DNA from: Aquatica leii
Lineage: Eukaryota; Arthropoda; Insecta; Coleoptera; Lampyridae
Assembly (NCBI GenBank): GCA_035610365.1
Contig: CM069432.1
Span: 276,805,482 to 276,869,481 of the forward strand
Direction of reading: 5' to 3'
Length of the DNA: 64,000 nucleotides
Shown: positions 11,628 to 22,404 of the stretch, in pieces
Position numbering within the stretch: position 1 is the stretch's first letter
How the letters are laid out: each line of letters begins with the position of its first letter
The notes under the pieces: generated by a model
What the model was told of the DNA's origin: nothing
The model's database searches: none
Seen by the model: only the letters and a program-made list of their open reading frames with translations
Translations under genes and position numbers: made by a program

Positions 11628-12386
11628 AATTTAAATAATGTAGCGCAAGTAGCAAATGAACTTTGGGAACGTTTCCAAGAATATGACTACTGCAAAAAAT
11701 TAATTAACTTGATTCTGAACACAACGACATATATACAAAATATTAATTGTAACGTTTTATGTATTAAATAAACATATTTCTATAATAAAACTACTAACTA
11801 ATAAGAGAAGCGATTAGGTATTAATCTACTTAAAACTCGTTTAAATTTAGTTCAGCTCAAAACGATGATTTCAATTAGTCGACATTACTACAAAAAACGT
11901 TTTTTTTTCAGTTTTATAACAATAAAGTAAATCGTTATTTCACAAAAAATGTAAATAGCATTCATTTTAGAATCTGAAGGTCGTTTTGTGTTAAAGAACA
12001 GAACGATATGGTTTTTTACTTAATTGATTATTTGACGTATTGTTAATTAGTCCACTATTAAAATGAATTAATTAATTATGCATAGTAATTGCAAATATGT
12101 TATGAATACACTAGTAATGATAGTAGTATTAGTAGAAGCAATATTCTATATAAATATATGATATAAACAAAAATTCTAGAATTAATAGGTATAAATTCTC
12201 TAAAATACACAAATACATTTAAAATTTTATAATAAATACCAATCTGGTATTTCTATTATTTCTTTAGCTACACAGGTAATAAAATTACAACGGTTTATTT
12301 GTTTTCAGCTTCTAATGGGAACACCCCATACCATTAGAATGTGTATATGTCCGATCTTAAGCGGTCATTTTGGTTGAAGGCGATTG

Positions 12387-13514
12387 TACACTCTTCTTAC
12401 TACTATCTATATTACTCAAGAATAATAGTTGAAGATTGTGTTCACCAACATGATTGTTCTCTACAACAAAAGTTATGATAAATATATAGTAGTGTAGAAA
12501 TGTAATTTATAAGTATTATTCAACGAGCAATTTTAAACTAAAAATAAGATTTAATATTAGGTACATTTTCATTAAGATTTCTTAATCAAAAACTAATTTA
12601 GATTTAGTACTTATCAGTACAGTAAATATAAAATAGTTTTTATTTAAACCAGAACACTGTACTTTAAAATTTTCGTTAATTTGATTAGTATGTCCTCAGG
12701 TTTAAGTGATTATCAACGAAATAACGCCAAAGAAAAACTTATTCGTTGATTTAGTACGGAAACTGCTACATTTGCATTTTTGTTTACTTTTCGTCTTCGT
12801 GTAATTAAGCAGACCGTTATTTACATCAAAGTTAATTAATTAAAGTACCACAGAACAAATAAATGTGTTATTAAAGTTCTTTAGTTTGTAATTATTTGGC
12901 TAAATTATTCTCTAATCAACAATTAACAGAAGTTGAAGAAACATTTAGGTTTTATCAGAATATTTGCAAAGTTTGAAAACGATTAAACTTTTTTGTTTAA
13001 AATGACTATTTGATTTAGTTAGTTATGTAATTTAATTAATAAATATAAAAATTACTGGCGCATTGAGCTACAACTAACCGTTTTAAATTTTGTTTGCATT
13101 ATTATTACAGATGTTTATACAACAGAACCATACACTACTCTAATTTTTTTACAAATTATATTTTTACAGAATTGTACTGCAAAAGTGTTAAAAAACTTCT
13201 ATAATCGTTCTATACTTTAGAAACATTTTAACGGGAAGTTCCAATTTATGCCTATTTTTAAACAATATTCAAAAATTACATCTGGCACGAAGTTTTGTGG
13301 AAACGTGTCGTGCTGATGATTTTCATCGGTTTTAATTGTAATTTTAGACAATTCTATAAGAGTCCTATGCTTTAGAAACATTTTAATAAAAAGTTCTAAC
13401 TATTTACTATTTTTTAAATGTCAAAAATCACATCTGGCACGACTGCTCCTGCATATGGCACAACGACAGGTAAGATCTTGTTACGCTGGTTTTCGTGTAA
13501 CAAAAAAATAAGCG
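12387..13514. other. AT-rich intergenic DNA with a duplicated ~155-bp segment
   Basis: No coding motif was found. A 9-bp inverted pair ATCAACGAA / TTCGTTGAT occurs at about 12711-12752. A segment 13208-13292 (CTTTAGAAACATTTTAA to CATCTGGCACGA) is repeated in diverged form at 13362-13442, about 154 bases further on. Confidence 0.5.
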
Positions 13515-13640
13515 ATGGCTAACACAGTTGTTCCCGGAGTCGCAGGCTTCGTGATGCTAGGTTATAATTTAAATCTACAAAAGCGTCAAAACGATGAAAG
13601 ACAAAACATCGTTTAAATTTACCCGCAGCTGAAAAGGAAC
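13515..13640 (-). repeat. Dispersed repeat, copy 1 (partner at 23195-23335)
   Basis: Read on the minus strand this contains TTGTTCCTTTTCAGCTGCGG, AAGCCTGCGACTCCGGG and AACTGTGTTAGCC. The plus strand at 23195-23335 has TTGTTCTTTTCCAGCTTCGG, AAGCCTGCGACTGTCTC and AACTGTGTTAGCC in the same order and spacing. The family is unknown; both may be termini or untranslated parts of a retroelement. Confidence 0.6.
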
Positions 13641-14799
13641 AAATAACACGACAGAAGTGATAGATTAGATTTCGGTTGCTTGTTTGAGTTTTTCGATTTT
13701 TCTCACGCCCTGACAAAACCTCTTACGAAAGTGGGCAAAACGTTGGCAATTTCGGTTACAACAATGACACGGTCCAAACCCGGAAGACGTTCTCATCTTA
13801 GTCTAGACTCCGGCCGTGGAAACCTTCGCTATTTCATTTTATAAGCTTGACAAAGAACGTAAATAAAACTTACGGACTAGTAATTTATCTCGATGTTTGA
13901 GACAATTCCATCTCAATATCATTGCAATAAAATGACTTGCATTTAATCGAATAAAATATTATGGAATTGTGTCATCAATACCGTGCAATATTTCTGCTAT
14001 AACGATTAAAATTGCCCATCCAAAATCACAAACAGCCCTGCGCGGATCTTCGTTTCCTTATGCCATTATCTTGCGTAAGAAATATGCGATATGCATTAAT
14101 TTATGATCGACTGCTACCATTTGAAATACAAGAATACTACCGTCGTTATCAACGAACATACATTGATACAAGAAAAAAGGTGGCTCACAATTAGAGTATC
14201 ATTATATAACACTTCCAGTAGCATCAATTTTCATAAAGTCTATTGGATTTTTTTTGCACCTTATTCTATATAATAATTGTTGTTCAACACTCCAATAAAT
14301 ACAAGAAAATTCCAGTAATCCAATATTGTGTACAACGCCAGTATATTTCTCTTGTTTCGAATTTTGCAATAAATTTGAAATAGGATGTGCATATAGAAGT
14401 CCGTGTTGTTCTAATAGTCTGCTCGTTTGCTTTCCGTAAAACAGCAGCATTAGGAAGAATCGAGGGTTCAACATCACCAAAATCTTTGAGACGTATAGCT
14501 TCCTGTCTACGAAACGCTACATCTTTGCGGAACTCGACTGGTGAACATCGTGTTTTTTGTATAACCGAAGTTTTATTGCTGCCACATTTTTTGAGCTATA
14601 ACATCAGTCCAACTAATACATATTTGTATCGTCTTCCGTACAGTCTTGGTAAAGGCATAATTGTCTTCCACTGTTCGGCCGATATGATTAAATCAAATTC
14701 TTTTGAAAGCGTGTTCATCGAATCAATTTTAATAGTGTTGACCGAGGGGCGAACACGTCTGCTAAAAAGTGTACACCTACATCCTCTTTTCTAAGTAAA

Positions 14800-14975
14800 T
14801 CCTATACTTCTTCCTCCAATTAATAGAAATCCTCAGTAAATCCTACTACATTCTGATAAATCCCGGTACATCATAAGAAATCCCGGTACATCCTAGTCAA
14901 CTCAGGTACATCTTAGTAATTCTTTAGTAAATCCTTGTACGTTTTAAAGATTCCTCGTAAATCCTTGTACATATG
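14800..14975 (+). repeat. Left subterminal tandem repeats of the 6-bp-duplication element
   Basis: Irregular 14-16-base units built on 'aaatcccggtacatc', 'taaatccttgtac' and 'ctcagtaaatcctac'. They are in the same orientation as the right-hand array at 17205-17395, not inverted. Confidence 0.7.
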
Positions 14976-15229
14976 TACATATCTTATATATGTTTACTAT
15001 GTACCTATTCTTCTTTTTTAATGTTTACATTTTAAGTAAATGATAAATTTGTAAGTTTAAAAACTTTTATTCAATTTTTTACAAAAACAAGAAACATAGA
15101 AATATAAAACATATGTTAGCCAATAAAAATAAAATCAAGTACTTATTCAAAACTAAAAATTTAACAAAAGATTCTTATTCATATGGTATGTAATAAAAGC
15201 ATAAATGAACGCAAAATATCTCTGTAAAA

Positions 15230-17150
15230 TTAAATGTCTAATCTTGTTCTATTATAAGCAAGAGATATAGCTTGGTAATCATCTGTTGTTAGTTGAAATT
15301 CTTCAAAATCAAGTGTAACAGACGAACGAGGATACAAAGTGAAACTTAGAGGTCCGTAAAAGATGTATTGTTTTTTGACTACGGCAATATCATCTTTTTT
15401 GGGCCAAAAAAAGATTCTTTCACCTTTCTTTTTCTGCTTCAGGAATTTCATTTTGCAAGTTTTGCCAAATGTTTCGATGCTTCCCTCAACACTTCCTATA
15501 TACCAAGTTTTATCATAGTATACGGCATAAAAATTGTTGACTTCTAAGCGAAGTTCTGAAGTTTTTTTAATTGGTGCTGTATTATTCTCCAATTCTTCAT
15601 TACTTATGCTACCTGGAAAACTTTCTGTGTTCGTGTGATCATCTTTAAGAACGGCATCATCTTCAGAAGATGTTGCGGATGATGTGGACAACTTTCTTAC
15701 ATATTTCTTTTTTTTATTTTGAGAGTCTCTTATGGCGCTAGCACTTCTTTTTTGATTTTGTTTTACAAAAAATTGATCGTGTCGACTTTTTATTTGATTT
15801 GCATTGCCTTGCGAATTGCTTATGATAAAACGTCGCAAACGGTCTGCACTGACTATATTTCTTGTCTCTTCTAATCACCAACATAAAGATGATTTTTTTA
15901 TAGTACTTGATTTATTTTCATAAGTTACTTTCACAAAAGGCCTAGGGAGGGTTTCAATATCCGATTCGCTTTGAATAAGTTTCCACGAAAAATCTTTCAA
16001 AATTAATTCGTTTCTAATTCCTGTTGAGGAAATGTCACAAAGATCTAAAACTAAGCTACTTTCTGCGTTATCTAGAACATTTTCTTTATTTTTTGATTTT
16101 ATTGGCAGGACACTGAAAATGTTTTCAACATGTGTATCATGAATAATGAGAGCTACTAAGTCGTCTTTTTTTTACTTTCTGTTTGATAATCGCTTATCTT
16201 TCCGTTTAAGTTTTTAATTATGGTATTTTTTATGGTAGGTATTGATATAAAATTCCAACTGTTATTATTCACATTGATTCCCAGGTTTTCTAAATTTGTT
16301 ATAGCATCTATTAAAGCATTTGACACTGTATTTTCTATGCAAATATCAGTAAATTCATTTATATCAAAATTTAACATTGTATCATTTTTTTTGTTTCTGT
16401 AGCTATTGTCTTTTCTTTCGGAAAAATTATAACATCTTTAAGATCATTTAAAATATTATTCACCGCTTTAATTCTGTTTACTCGGCGTATGATATCTTTT
16501 ATGCTATAATTAACCACTGTCGAAAATGTCGAAGTCATTGATCTTGTTGCTCGAGAAATCTTCTCGCATGTTTGACTAGAAAATAGCGACGGAATAAACA
16601 TGGCATGTGTTAAATTCGTGTTTTCTCGAAAATTACAAATTATGTTGATTAATGCGTGAGCATTCAGCTCTAAACAAACATAACAATTAGTTGTTATAAA
16701 GTTTTCTCCAACCTTATAATTGGGATGATTTTGAATCCACTTCCGCCAAATTTGCAAAAAAAAGACAGCATCCCAGATGTTATATATGCGAGTTTTGATA
16801 TCAAAAGTCATATCCATATAACATGATATAGATAACTGCATTATCTTTAAATAAGCACGGGTACCCTCACTTTCTGGAATATTTTCTAACAATTTGATTA
16901 CTTTTGGTGAACATATTTTTTCTGCTGCTAGAAAGTTCATTTTATCTTCGGCTTTTAAATCCGACATTGTCAATAAATGTTTGTCTTTTGAAAAATCTTC
17001 AATTAAACGCTTTAAGTGAAAAGAAGTTGCAAAAAAATTACTTATAGGTAACAAAATGTTGTGCTTCAAGAGTCTCGTTCGTAGCTTCGTTCCTACATGA
17101 ACCGTATCTTGAACATAAGACTTGCTACAACCACAAATCGAAGCAAACAC
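15230..17150 (-). pseudogene. DDE-type transposase remnant with a Tudor-like C-terminal tail
   Basis: Segment 16371-17150 begins near CSKSYVQDTVHVGTKLRTRL, and later has EDKMNFLAAEKICSPKVIKL, IWDAVFFLQIWRKWI, NFITTNCYVCLELNAHALI and LFSSQTCEKISRATRSM, with T.STVVNYS following. The Asp of QDTVH and the Glu of QTCE are plausible catalytic residues. Segment 16156-16377 continues after a frameshift. Segment 15230-15838 has a basic/serine-acidic linker and then NFYAVYYDKTWYIGSVEG followed by FWPKKDDIAVVKKQYI, an SH3/Tudor-like fold by appearance. The N-terminal third, including the expected first catalytic Asp, is missing, replaced by the subterminal repeats. I recognise the family as common in invertebrate genomes but not its formal name. 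Confidence 0.65.
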
Positions 17151-17204
17151 AAAACATTACATGAAGTAAACGTAATGCGCATGCGTTCTTTCAGCTACTT
17201 CTCT

Positions 17205-17395
17205 AGTTCTTCGTCAGTAAATCCTCAGTAAATCCTCTGAAATCCTTAGTACATCCTAGTACATCCTTAGTACATCTTATTACATCCCAGTACATCTTTA
17301 GTACATCCCAGTATATCCTCAAAATGCTAAAGAAATCACCGTACGTCTTTATGAATTCCCAGGAAATCCTAATAAATCCTCGTAAGTGTACACCA
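17205..17395 (+). repeat. Right subterminal tandem repeats of the 6-bp-duplication element
   Basis: At least eight units of the type 'agtacatcctagtacatcc' with small variations. The open frame 17203-17526 read across it on the minus strand is only translated repeat. Confidence 0.75.
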
Positions 17396-17526
17396 TAAAT
17401 CCTCATGTGTTCGCCCCTCGGTGTTGACAGAGTCGGAGGATATATTCTGACAAACCTTTCTATCCCAACACACAAAGTTAGAACCATATGGTTCCGATCT
17501 GTTTCCGATATTTGAATATTGTCCAA

Positions 17527-18136
17527 TATTGGCTATTTAAAACCCATCTTGTTACAATATTCGCAGCCAATGTAGTAAAACCATGTAAAATAAACGCTGA
17601 ATTTATATAGGATAACCAATATTGAATGACCACGTTAAATTAAATTAAATATAATATTGATTACCTATCATTTTAAAATATTGTAAAGCAACACAGAACC
17701 TACATTAAATTTATTTAGGTAGAGTAATATAGATTGTGTGTGTAAAACCAATCTTAATAAAATATTTGCAAACTATTATTGTCTTATGTTGTTAAAAAAA
17801 ACTTGAATACTGTATCATTAACCTAAGTATTAAAAACCTCCAGGATTTTATCTTTAAATCCATTCCTGTTTTTGTTAATTAAAACATATACGTGTTTAAA
17901 TTGTTTCATTTTCTCCGAAATTATTTGGTATATTTTGGCTGATGGTGGATAAGGTTTACTACAATCCATTATTGTTCCTAAATGCGTATCCAATAGAATT
18001 TCTAACAATTTTGCCGTACATTTTGCCGTGTCAAATAGAAAAACACTGTAATAAAGAAAAAAACAATGAGGCATGCCAATTTTGTTTCAATTTTCTTGAC
18101 AAAGTTTCAAATTTTATTTCTTAATTTTAGAAAATA
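17527..18136. other. AT-rich DNA with one unassigned minus-strand frame
   Basis: A minus-strand open frame 17823-18074 includes CTAKLLEILLDTHLGTIMDC and IYQIISEKMKQFKHVYVLI. It looks protein-like but I recognise no family; it may be part of a decayed element. The rest shows nothing. Confidence 0.35.
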
Positions 18137-18235
18137 CAGTCGAACCTCAATAACTCGAATCTTAAAGTACAACGCAAACAGTTTTCAAATTTTCGAGTTA
18201 CCAAAATTTTCAAAAAACAATTTCTAAATATAATT
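18137..18235 (+). mobile_element. Solo pogo/Tigger-type terminus
   Basis: CAGTCGAACCTCAATAACTC followed by GAATC, preceded by TA, is the characteristic Tigger/pogo end. No matching inverted end was found in the window, so only one end of the element remains. Confidence 0.6.
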
Positions 18236-18677
18236 TTAGATTGAGTATAAATTGGTAAAAATGCTATTGAAACTCTTACTTTTTTTTAATTTATAGAATG
18301 TCGTGTTAACTTCACAGGCGCTGAAAAAGATTAACATTTTTTATGCTAGTTAAAAGAAAACAATGCAAATGTTTTTAAAATAACTAAATTTTATATTGTT
18401 CGTATTTAAAGTATTGGTGAACTTATGTTTTAAATTCATTTAGGTAGTAGTAAATTTTGAGCTTTTTTAGCCTAATGTGCTTATTTATTAATTTTTGTAA
18501 TTATAATATGTAAGAAGAATTTGCTGTATTTTTTCTAGAACGCAAGCACTTTTAGTTACAAATTTTAACTATTAAGTTTACTGCTCTAAATCCGTCGTCT
18601 TTTACAAAAGCAGAATCGCCTCTTGTAAAATACGTACACGTACATCCTTGCGCTTTAAGAGTTTTTAACCTTAACCC
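18236..18677. other. AT-rich DNA; nothing recognised
   Basis: No coding motif, terminal repeat or RNA gene was seen between the Tigger-like end and the Penelope-like inverted repeat. Confidence 0.5.
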
Positions 18678-18854
18678 TAATTAATATTTATTTTACTTTA
18701 ATTAATGTAAAAATTGTGTATTTTTTACTTATAAAATTTATTGTTAAATCAATTTTAACATAGAACGTTTTTTAATTGTCAATTTATATTTATTATTAAA
18801 ATTATTAGTCTACCAATACATAAATGTGTTAATATTTTTAATTATATTTATTTA

Positions 18855-18905
18855 CTATATATATATGTTTCGAGCATATAATTATAAAGCTCATCTTCAG
18901 AAGGT
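18855..18905 (-). ncRNA. Degenerate hammerhead-like motif in Penelope terminal repeat
   Basis: On the minus strand CTGAAGA (18894-18900) is followed by a TGAGC..GCTC hairpin and GAAAC (to 18867), the order of a hammerhead core (CUGANGA, stem II, GAAA). The inverted copy near 20150-20195 has UUGAAGA instead, and ends CATATGTA, a palindromic stem III typical of Penelope hammerheads. Stem I pairing is weak, so activity is doubtful. Confidence 0.4.
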
Positions 18906-19189
18906 CTACTAAAAACATATACAACTCTTTAACTTATATTTTTTTGAAAAATATCAAGTATTAAAATACGTAACTAGATAATAAAAAAAATGTAAGTTTT
19001 ACAAAATGTTAAATTTTAAATTTATAAAATTTTAAAAAAGAAAGATGGTGCAATTTAGAACTAATTCTAAGAAAATTTTAATTTAAAGTTATAATTGAAA
19101 TTATTTTAATCGTTTAACAAAAAATTTTTATATGATATTTTTAATATAAACCAACTAGTAATTCAAGAATTAGTTTGTTATTGTTATTA

Positions 19190-19960
19190 AAAAGATGAAA
19201 AAATTTAGAAGAAATAAGAGTATCATGATTATCTGAAACATGTGCAAATGTAGATTTTACTAAATTTAGATTATTAATGTATTTTAAACTATTTTTTAAA
19301 TATTTAAGGTGTTCATCAAGTCTAGTTTAAAAAGATCCGTGTATCATACCAATATAAAATTTGTTATAACAATGAAAATAATTTATAAACTCTAATTTTA
19401 TTTAAATTATTTTCTATTATTTATATTATTATTACAAGAAAAAAGATTACGAAGAGATAGTTCATTAAAAAAAACATTTTAAAAACGGTATTTATTTTTT
19501 CTTAATTTTTCAAAAAAATTAGATAAATCTGGTATAAAGGGAACAGAAAAAAACTTTTTAGTAGTATTAGTTGAAATTGGTACATATACAATGTTTATAT
19601 AAGTGTTTGTGATAAACATAAACATAAAAATCATTAGTTTAACCTAAATAAAAAATAATATCTAATTCATTTTTATAGTTTTGAATTGATAAAGAAATAG
19701 TAAGAAGTCTCTTGAAAAAATAATGAAATCAAGTTTGTGAGAAATATGGTGATTTGAGTCAAACGGTATTAAATGATTAGTAGTGGTAGGTTTTCTATAA
19801 ATTTTAAATTTGAAAGTGTTATTATTATTTAAAAAAATTAATAAATCAAGGAAAGGTAACTTCTATTCCATTATGAATATTATTTAAAAAATCTAAAAAG
19901 TTATTAACATCATCATTAGAACTATTAAAAATACAAAAAATGTCATCAACAAATCTTTTT
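19190..19960 (-). pseudogene. Penelope-like RT (C-terminal) and GIY-YIG endonuclease remnant
   Basis: RFVDDIFCIFNSSNDDVNNF at 19956 and below carries the RT 'Y/FVDD' active-site motif. It is followed by FLDFLNNIHNGIEVTF and, after a frame slip, KIYRKPTTTNHLIPFDSNHH, the Penelope 'YRKPT.T...hh.SnH' block. The endonuclease part near 19330-19365 reads YIGMIHGSF then TRLDEHLKYL and KSTFAHVSDNHD, matching 'YIG.T.r....R..eH' and 'SA.A.H....H'. There are many stops, and the N-terminal half of the RT is absent. The RT would prime at a nick made by the endonuclease. Confidence 0.85.
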
Positions 19961-20345
19961 CAAAATATTATTTTTTATATAAAAATTGGGTGTTTAAAAA
20001 TATATGTAATTTCTAAATTGTTTCAGAAAATTTAAAATTTTAAGTTTAAACATTTTGTAAAACTCACATTTTTTTAAATTATCTAGTTACTTATTTTCAT
20101 ATTTGACATTTTTCAAAAAAATGTAAGTTAAAAAAATTTTTTGTAGACCTTTTGAAGATGAGCTTTATAATTATATGCTCGAAACATATGTAAATAAATA
20201 TAATTAAAAAAATTAACACATTTATATTTTGGTAGACTAATAATTTAAATAATTAAGATTTAATTAATAATTATCAATCCCCGTAACAATTCAATTTATA
20301 TTTAATTAAAGTAAATATTTAACAGTTATGTTTACAGAAGAGACA

Positions 20346-21869
20346 ATTAATTACTGCACTTTTATTCGTAATCCATCAAAAAGTTGTTGATTTTTTGCGG
20401 CAGTTTTTTGCTATCTTTATTTACTAAATCAATAAAACTGATAAACGCAAAAAATTCATAAATGAAAGTGGTGTGTGTAAATCTACATTAAAGTTATTTT
20501 GTGTTAGGCAAAAAACAAGGAATTTATAAAATTATAAATAATTAGTTTACAATTGATGTTTCAAATTCAAACATAAATAAGTTATAATTTGAAGATATTT
20601 TAGAAATTGTGGCTATAAAAATATTTGTCAAAACATGGTATATTTGAGTTATATCTGGTAATAAGTTAAATTTTTAAATTTGTTTAGATTTTATTAAGAG
20701 CTACTATGTTTGTGTCAAGAATTTTAAAAATTGTGTCTTTGTGTAACAGCAAATTAAAGTAAAAAATAAAAATTTCTTGTGATAGCAAATTATTGTTCTC
20801 TAAAAAAAAACAAAAGCTTAAGTAACTTTTACTGGTTACGCTTTATAATATAATTAATTCTAACAATGTTGATAAGTGTAAGCCTTATCAAAAACTTAAA
20901 AAACGAAACTAAAAGCTGCCATTAATTAATCATAAATTTAAAATGAATAAATATAGCAAAAATAAAAAAAGGAAAATAAACAAAATTAAAGCAACAAATT
21001 TAATAGAACAATTTTTTTAATAATGATTAGATCGGTGCTAAATTTGGCAACATTAAAAAATACACAAAAAAAGTGTGATTAACGAAATAAAACTAATGAC
21101 ACTAAAAACAAAAAAAAGTACAAAGTTACGTAAAATAATTAAACAAAATTTTCAAAAATACAACTATTTTATGCAGTTAAAATTTAAATGTGTAAAAATT
21201 TTAACAGTTCTGGAAAAATGATACTCGTTGGTATCTGAAAAAAAAGTTTTAAAATAAATAATTATTTGTAATAGAAATTTTTAACTTAAATCTAATAACA
21301 GCTACATTGCTATCTTTTAATTTTAATAATAGAAAAAAAAATAGTTTTAAAATTCTTAAAAATATATTATTTATTATATGCTTAGAAACCTTTCTAAAAT
21401 TATACTACTACTATTACCGAAAAAACTTGTAAGAGAAGTCTTCCTCTAAAAATATTGTTCATATAGGCAAACTTTCTATATTTTAAAATTAATTTGTATT
21501 GTCACAAATGTATTATTTTTTTATTTTAAAATTAAAAAAGCAACTTTACTATAGTTTAATTGAACTAAAACTGGTCTTCAGACATACAAGGTGAGTTTTT
21601 TTAAACTTTCATTAAAAAAAATAAAAAAAAACGAAAAAACAGGTCAATTTTAATATTAAGGGGAACGACTTTTCACGTATAAACGACATTTCTAAAATCA
21701 ACCCGCTGACTGATACCTCATAAGTCATCTTTATGAAATTTAATAAAGAATTCAGCGATGTGATTGACAAGGAAATAGAATTAATGAGAGACAAATTAAA
21801 TTATTTATAAATTACTAATAAATTAAAAAAAAATGTAATGTAATAAGTCTATAAAAAAATTATGGTTTA
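20346..21869. other. Extremely AT-rich DNA; no gene seen
   Basis: Long poly-A and poly-T runs and no recognisable coding motif on either strand. The small minus-strand frame 21612-21794 is not protein-like. Confidence 0.5.
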
Positions 21870-21879
21870 TTAAAATAAA

Positions 21880-22400
21880 TGTAATTCACAATAGTTTAAA
21901 ATCACTTCAACAAAATGAAATGTTTTACAACAAGTGTTGGAATTGATTTCAGTTAGTCTCCAGACAATAGTAGAGCCTGCTCTCAAACCGTTTTCGAACA
22001 TATTCAAAAGGTTCATCTGTGAGTGCACAAAATTCTCTGGTAATTCTACGCCGCAGTTCTTCAATTGACTCCGGTTGAGTTTTAAAAACGACCGATTTTA
22101 AATGACCCTACAGAAAAAGTCCTGTGTCTAACCAGTACGAACTAGTCGTCAGTAATGAGGAAGAACTTTATCTTGTTAGAAATGGAGTAAAGCCTCATGT
22201 AAATGAAGGTTTCCGTCTATGCCCCTCTGATTATTTAAGTCGTCAACTATTAACGGTTTAATGACATTTTCTAACAATTCAATATAAAGTGCACCAGTCA
22301 AATTTCCATCTCTAGAGGCAGGTCTAATCATAGCAGTTCCCAAAATTATCACCCAAACGTCAAGTTTTTTGGGGTATTGCCCAAATAGCACATAATGTTC
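21880..22400 (-). pseudogene. mariner/IS630-type transposase remnant (C-terminal half)
   Basis: Minus strand: GQYPKKLDVWVIILG followed by DGNLTGALYIELLENVIKPL (22391 to about 22200) matches the 'YP.kLNVWaGIlG...dG.LtG..YL.LL' block before the second catalytic Asp. After frameshifts GHLKSVVFKTQPESIEELRR, then EFCALTDEPFEYVRKRFESR and LYYCLETN, gives the C-terminal tail. Catalytic residues are largely lost. It begins abruptly at 22400, next to another element, and most of the N-terminal half is absent. Confidence 0.8.
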
Positions 22401-22404
22401 CAGG

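Larger units (their letters stand above)
9915..11720 (+). pseudogene. Tc1-like transposase, right copy, split by a hAT insertion
   Basis: From about 9915 the plus strand parallels the left copy at nucleotide level: ccaattcataataagag, gtagtttgagaacag, then DLNPIENMW at 10020 (with nearby stop codons), ending at 10104. The reading resumes after the hAT element at 11628 with NLNNVAQVANELWERFQE and YCKKLINL, matching NLNNIVQTANEVWERFGG and FCKKLIN of the left copy. Upstream parts including the N-terminal domain are absent. The 3' untranslated part and terminal repeat continue to 12386. Confidence 0.85.
3582..12386. mobile_element. Inverted pair of Tc1-like transposons, outer ends both flanked by TA
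   Basis: The left end (from 3582) reads CACTCGCCTTCAACCAAAAT then GACCGCTTAAGATCG. The right end, read inward on the minus strand from 12386, is CAATCGCCTTCAACCAAAAT then GACCGCTTAAGATCG. Both ends abut a TA dinucleotide (3580-3581, 12387-12388), the Tc1/mariner target. Similarity of the arms continues for several hundred bases (about 3582-4140 against 11890-12386 inverted). Left copy coding is minus, right copy coding is plus, so the two 5' halves face each other. No inner terminal repeats were found, so the copies are truncated or fused at their 5' sides. The pair contains the nested Harbinger (5078-8831) and hAT (10105-11627) elements. Confidence 0.75.
14742..17421 (-). mobile_element. TIR transposon of unassigned family with 6-bp target duplication
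   Basis: The ends are CCGAGGGGCGAACACG (14742) and, inverted, CCGAGGGGCGAACACATG (17421). TGTTGA flanks both sides (14736-14741 and 17422-17427), a perfect 6-bp duplication. Inside is a minus-strand transposase remnant, with subterminal tandem repeats at both ends. Few superfamilies make 6-bp duplications (IS3EU and Dada are ones I recall), and I cannot assign this one. The insertion cuts the MULE-like ORF. Confidence 0.85.
13950..17526 (-). pseudogene. MULE/NOF-like transposon protein remnant, interrupted by a 2.68 kb insertion
   Basis: On the minus strand, 17428-17526 has DNIQISETDRNHMVLTLCVG, and after the insertion the reading continues below 14741 with SKEFDLIISAEQWKTIMPLP. A region near 14460-14540 reads RRQEAIRLKDFGDVEPSILP. 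A good open frame at 14202-14480 has KYTGVVHNIGLLEFSCIYW and MKIDATGSVI, and about 14030 gives PRRAVCDFGWAIL. The set 'hy W..Q...y....k......iDATG...K' followed by 'p..vV.DFs.All.ai' is what I associate with insect MULE proteins of the NOF/Foldback type. Several frameshifts and stops are present. Family assignment is moderate; that it is one broken transposon protein is firmer. Confidence 0.6.
18678..20345 (-). mobile_element. Penelope-like element with inverted terminal repeats
   Basis: Two arms of roughly 330 bases (about 18690-19040 and 20005-20335) are inverted copies of each other, sharing ATTAGTCTACCAA, TGTTTCGAGCATATAATTAT and AAGCTCATCTTC. Between them on the minus strand lie the end of a reverse transcriptase and a GIY-YIG endonuclease, the unique pairing of Penelope-like elements. 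These elements are known to carry terminal repeats in either direct or inverted orientation. Confidence 0.82.

Noticed and set aside
17203..17526. Trp-rich minus-strand open frame of 107 residues
   Set aside because: Most of it is translated subterminal tandem repeat; only the first 30 or so codons belong to the MULE-like remnant.
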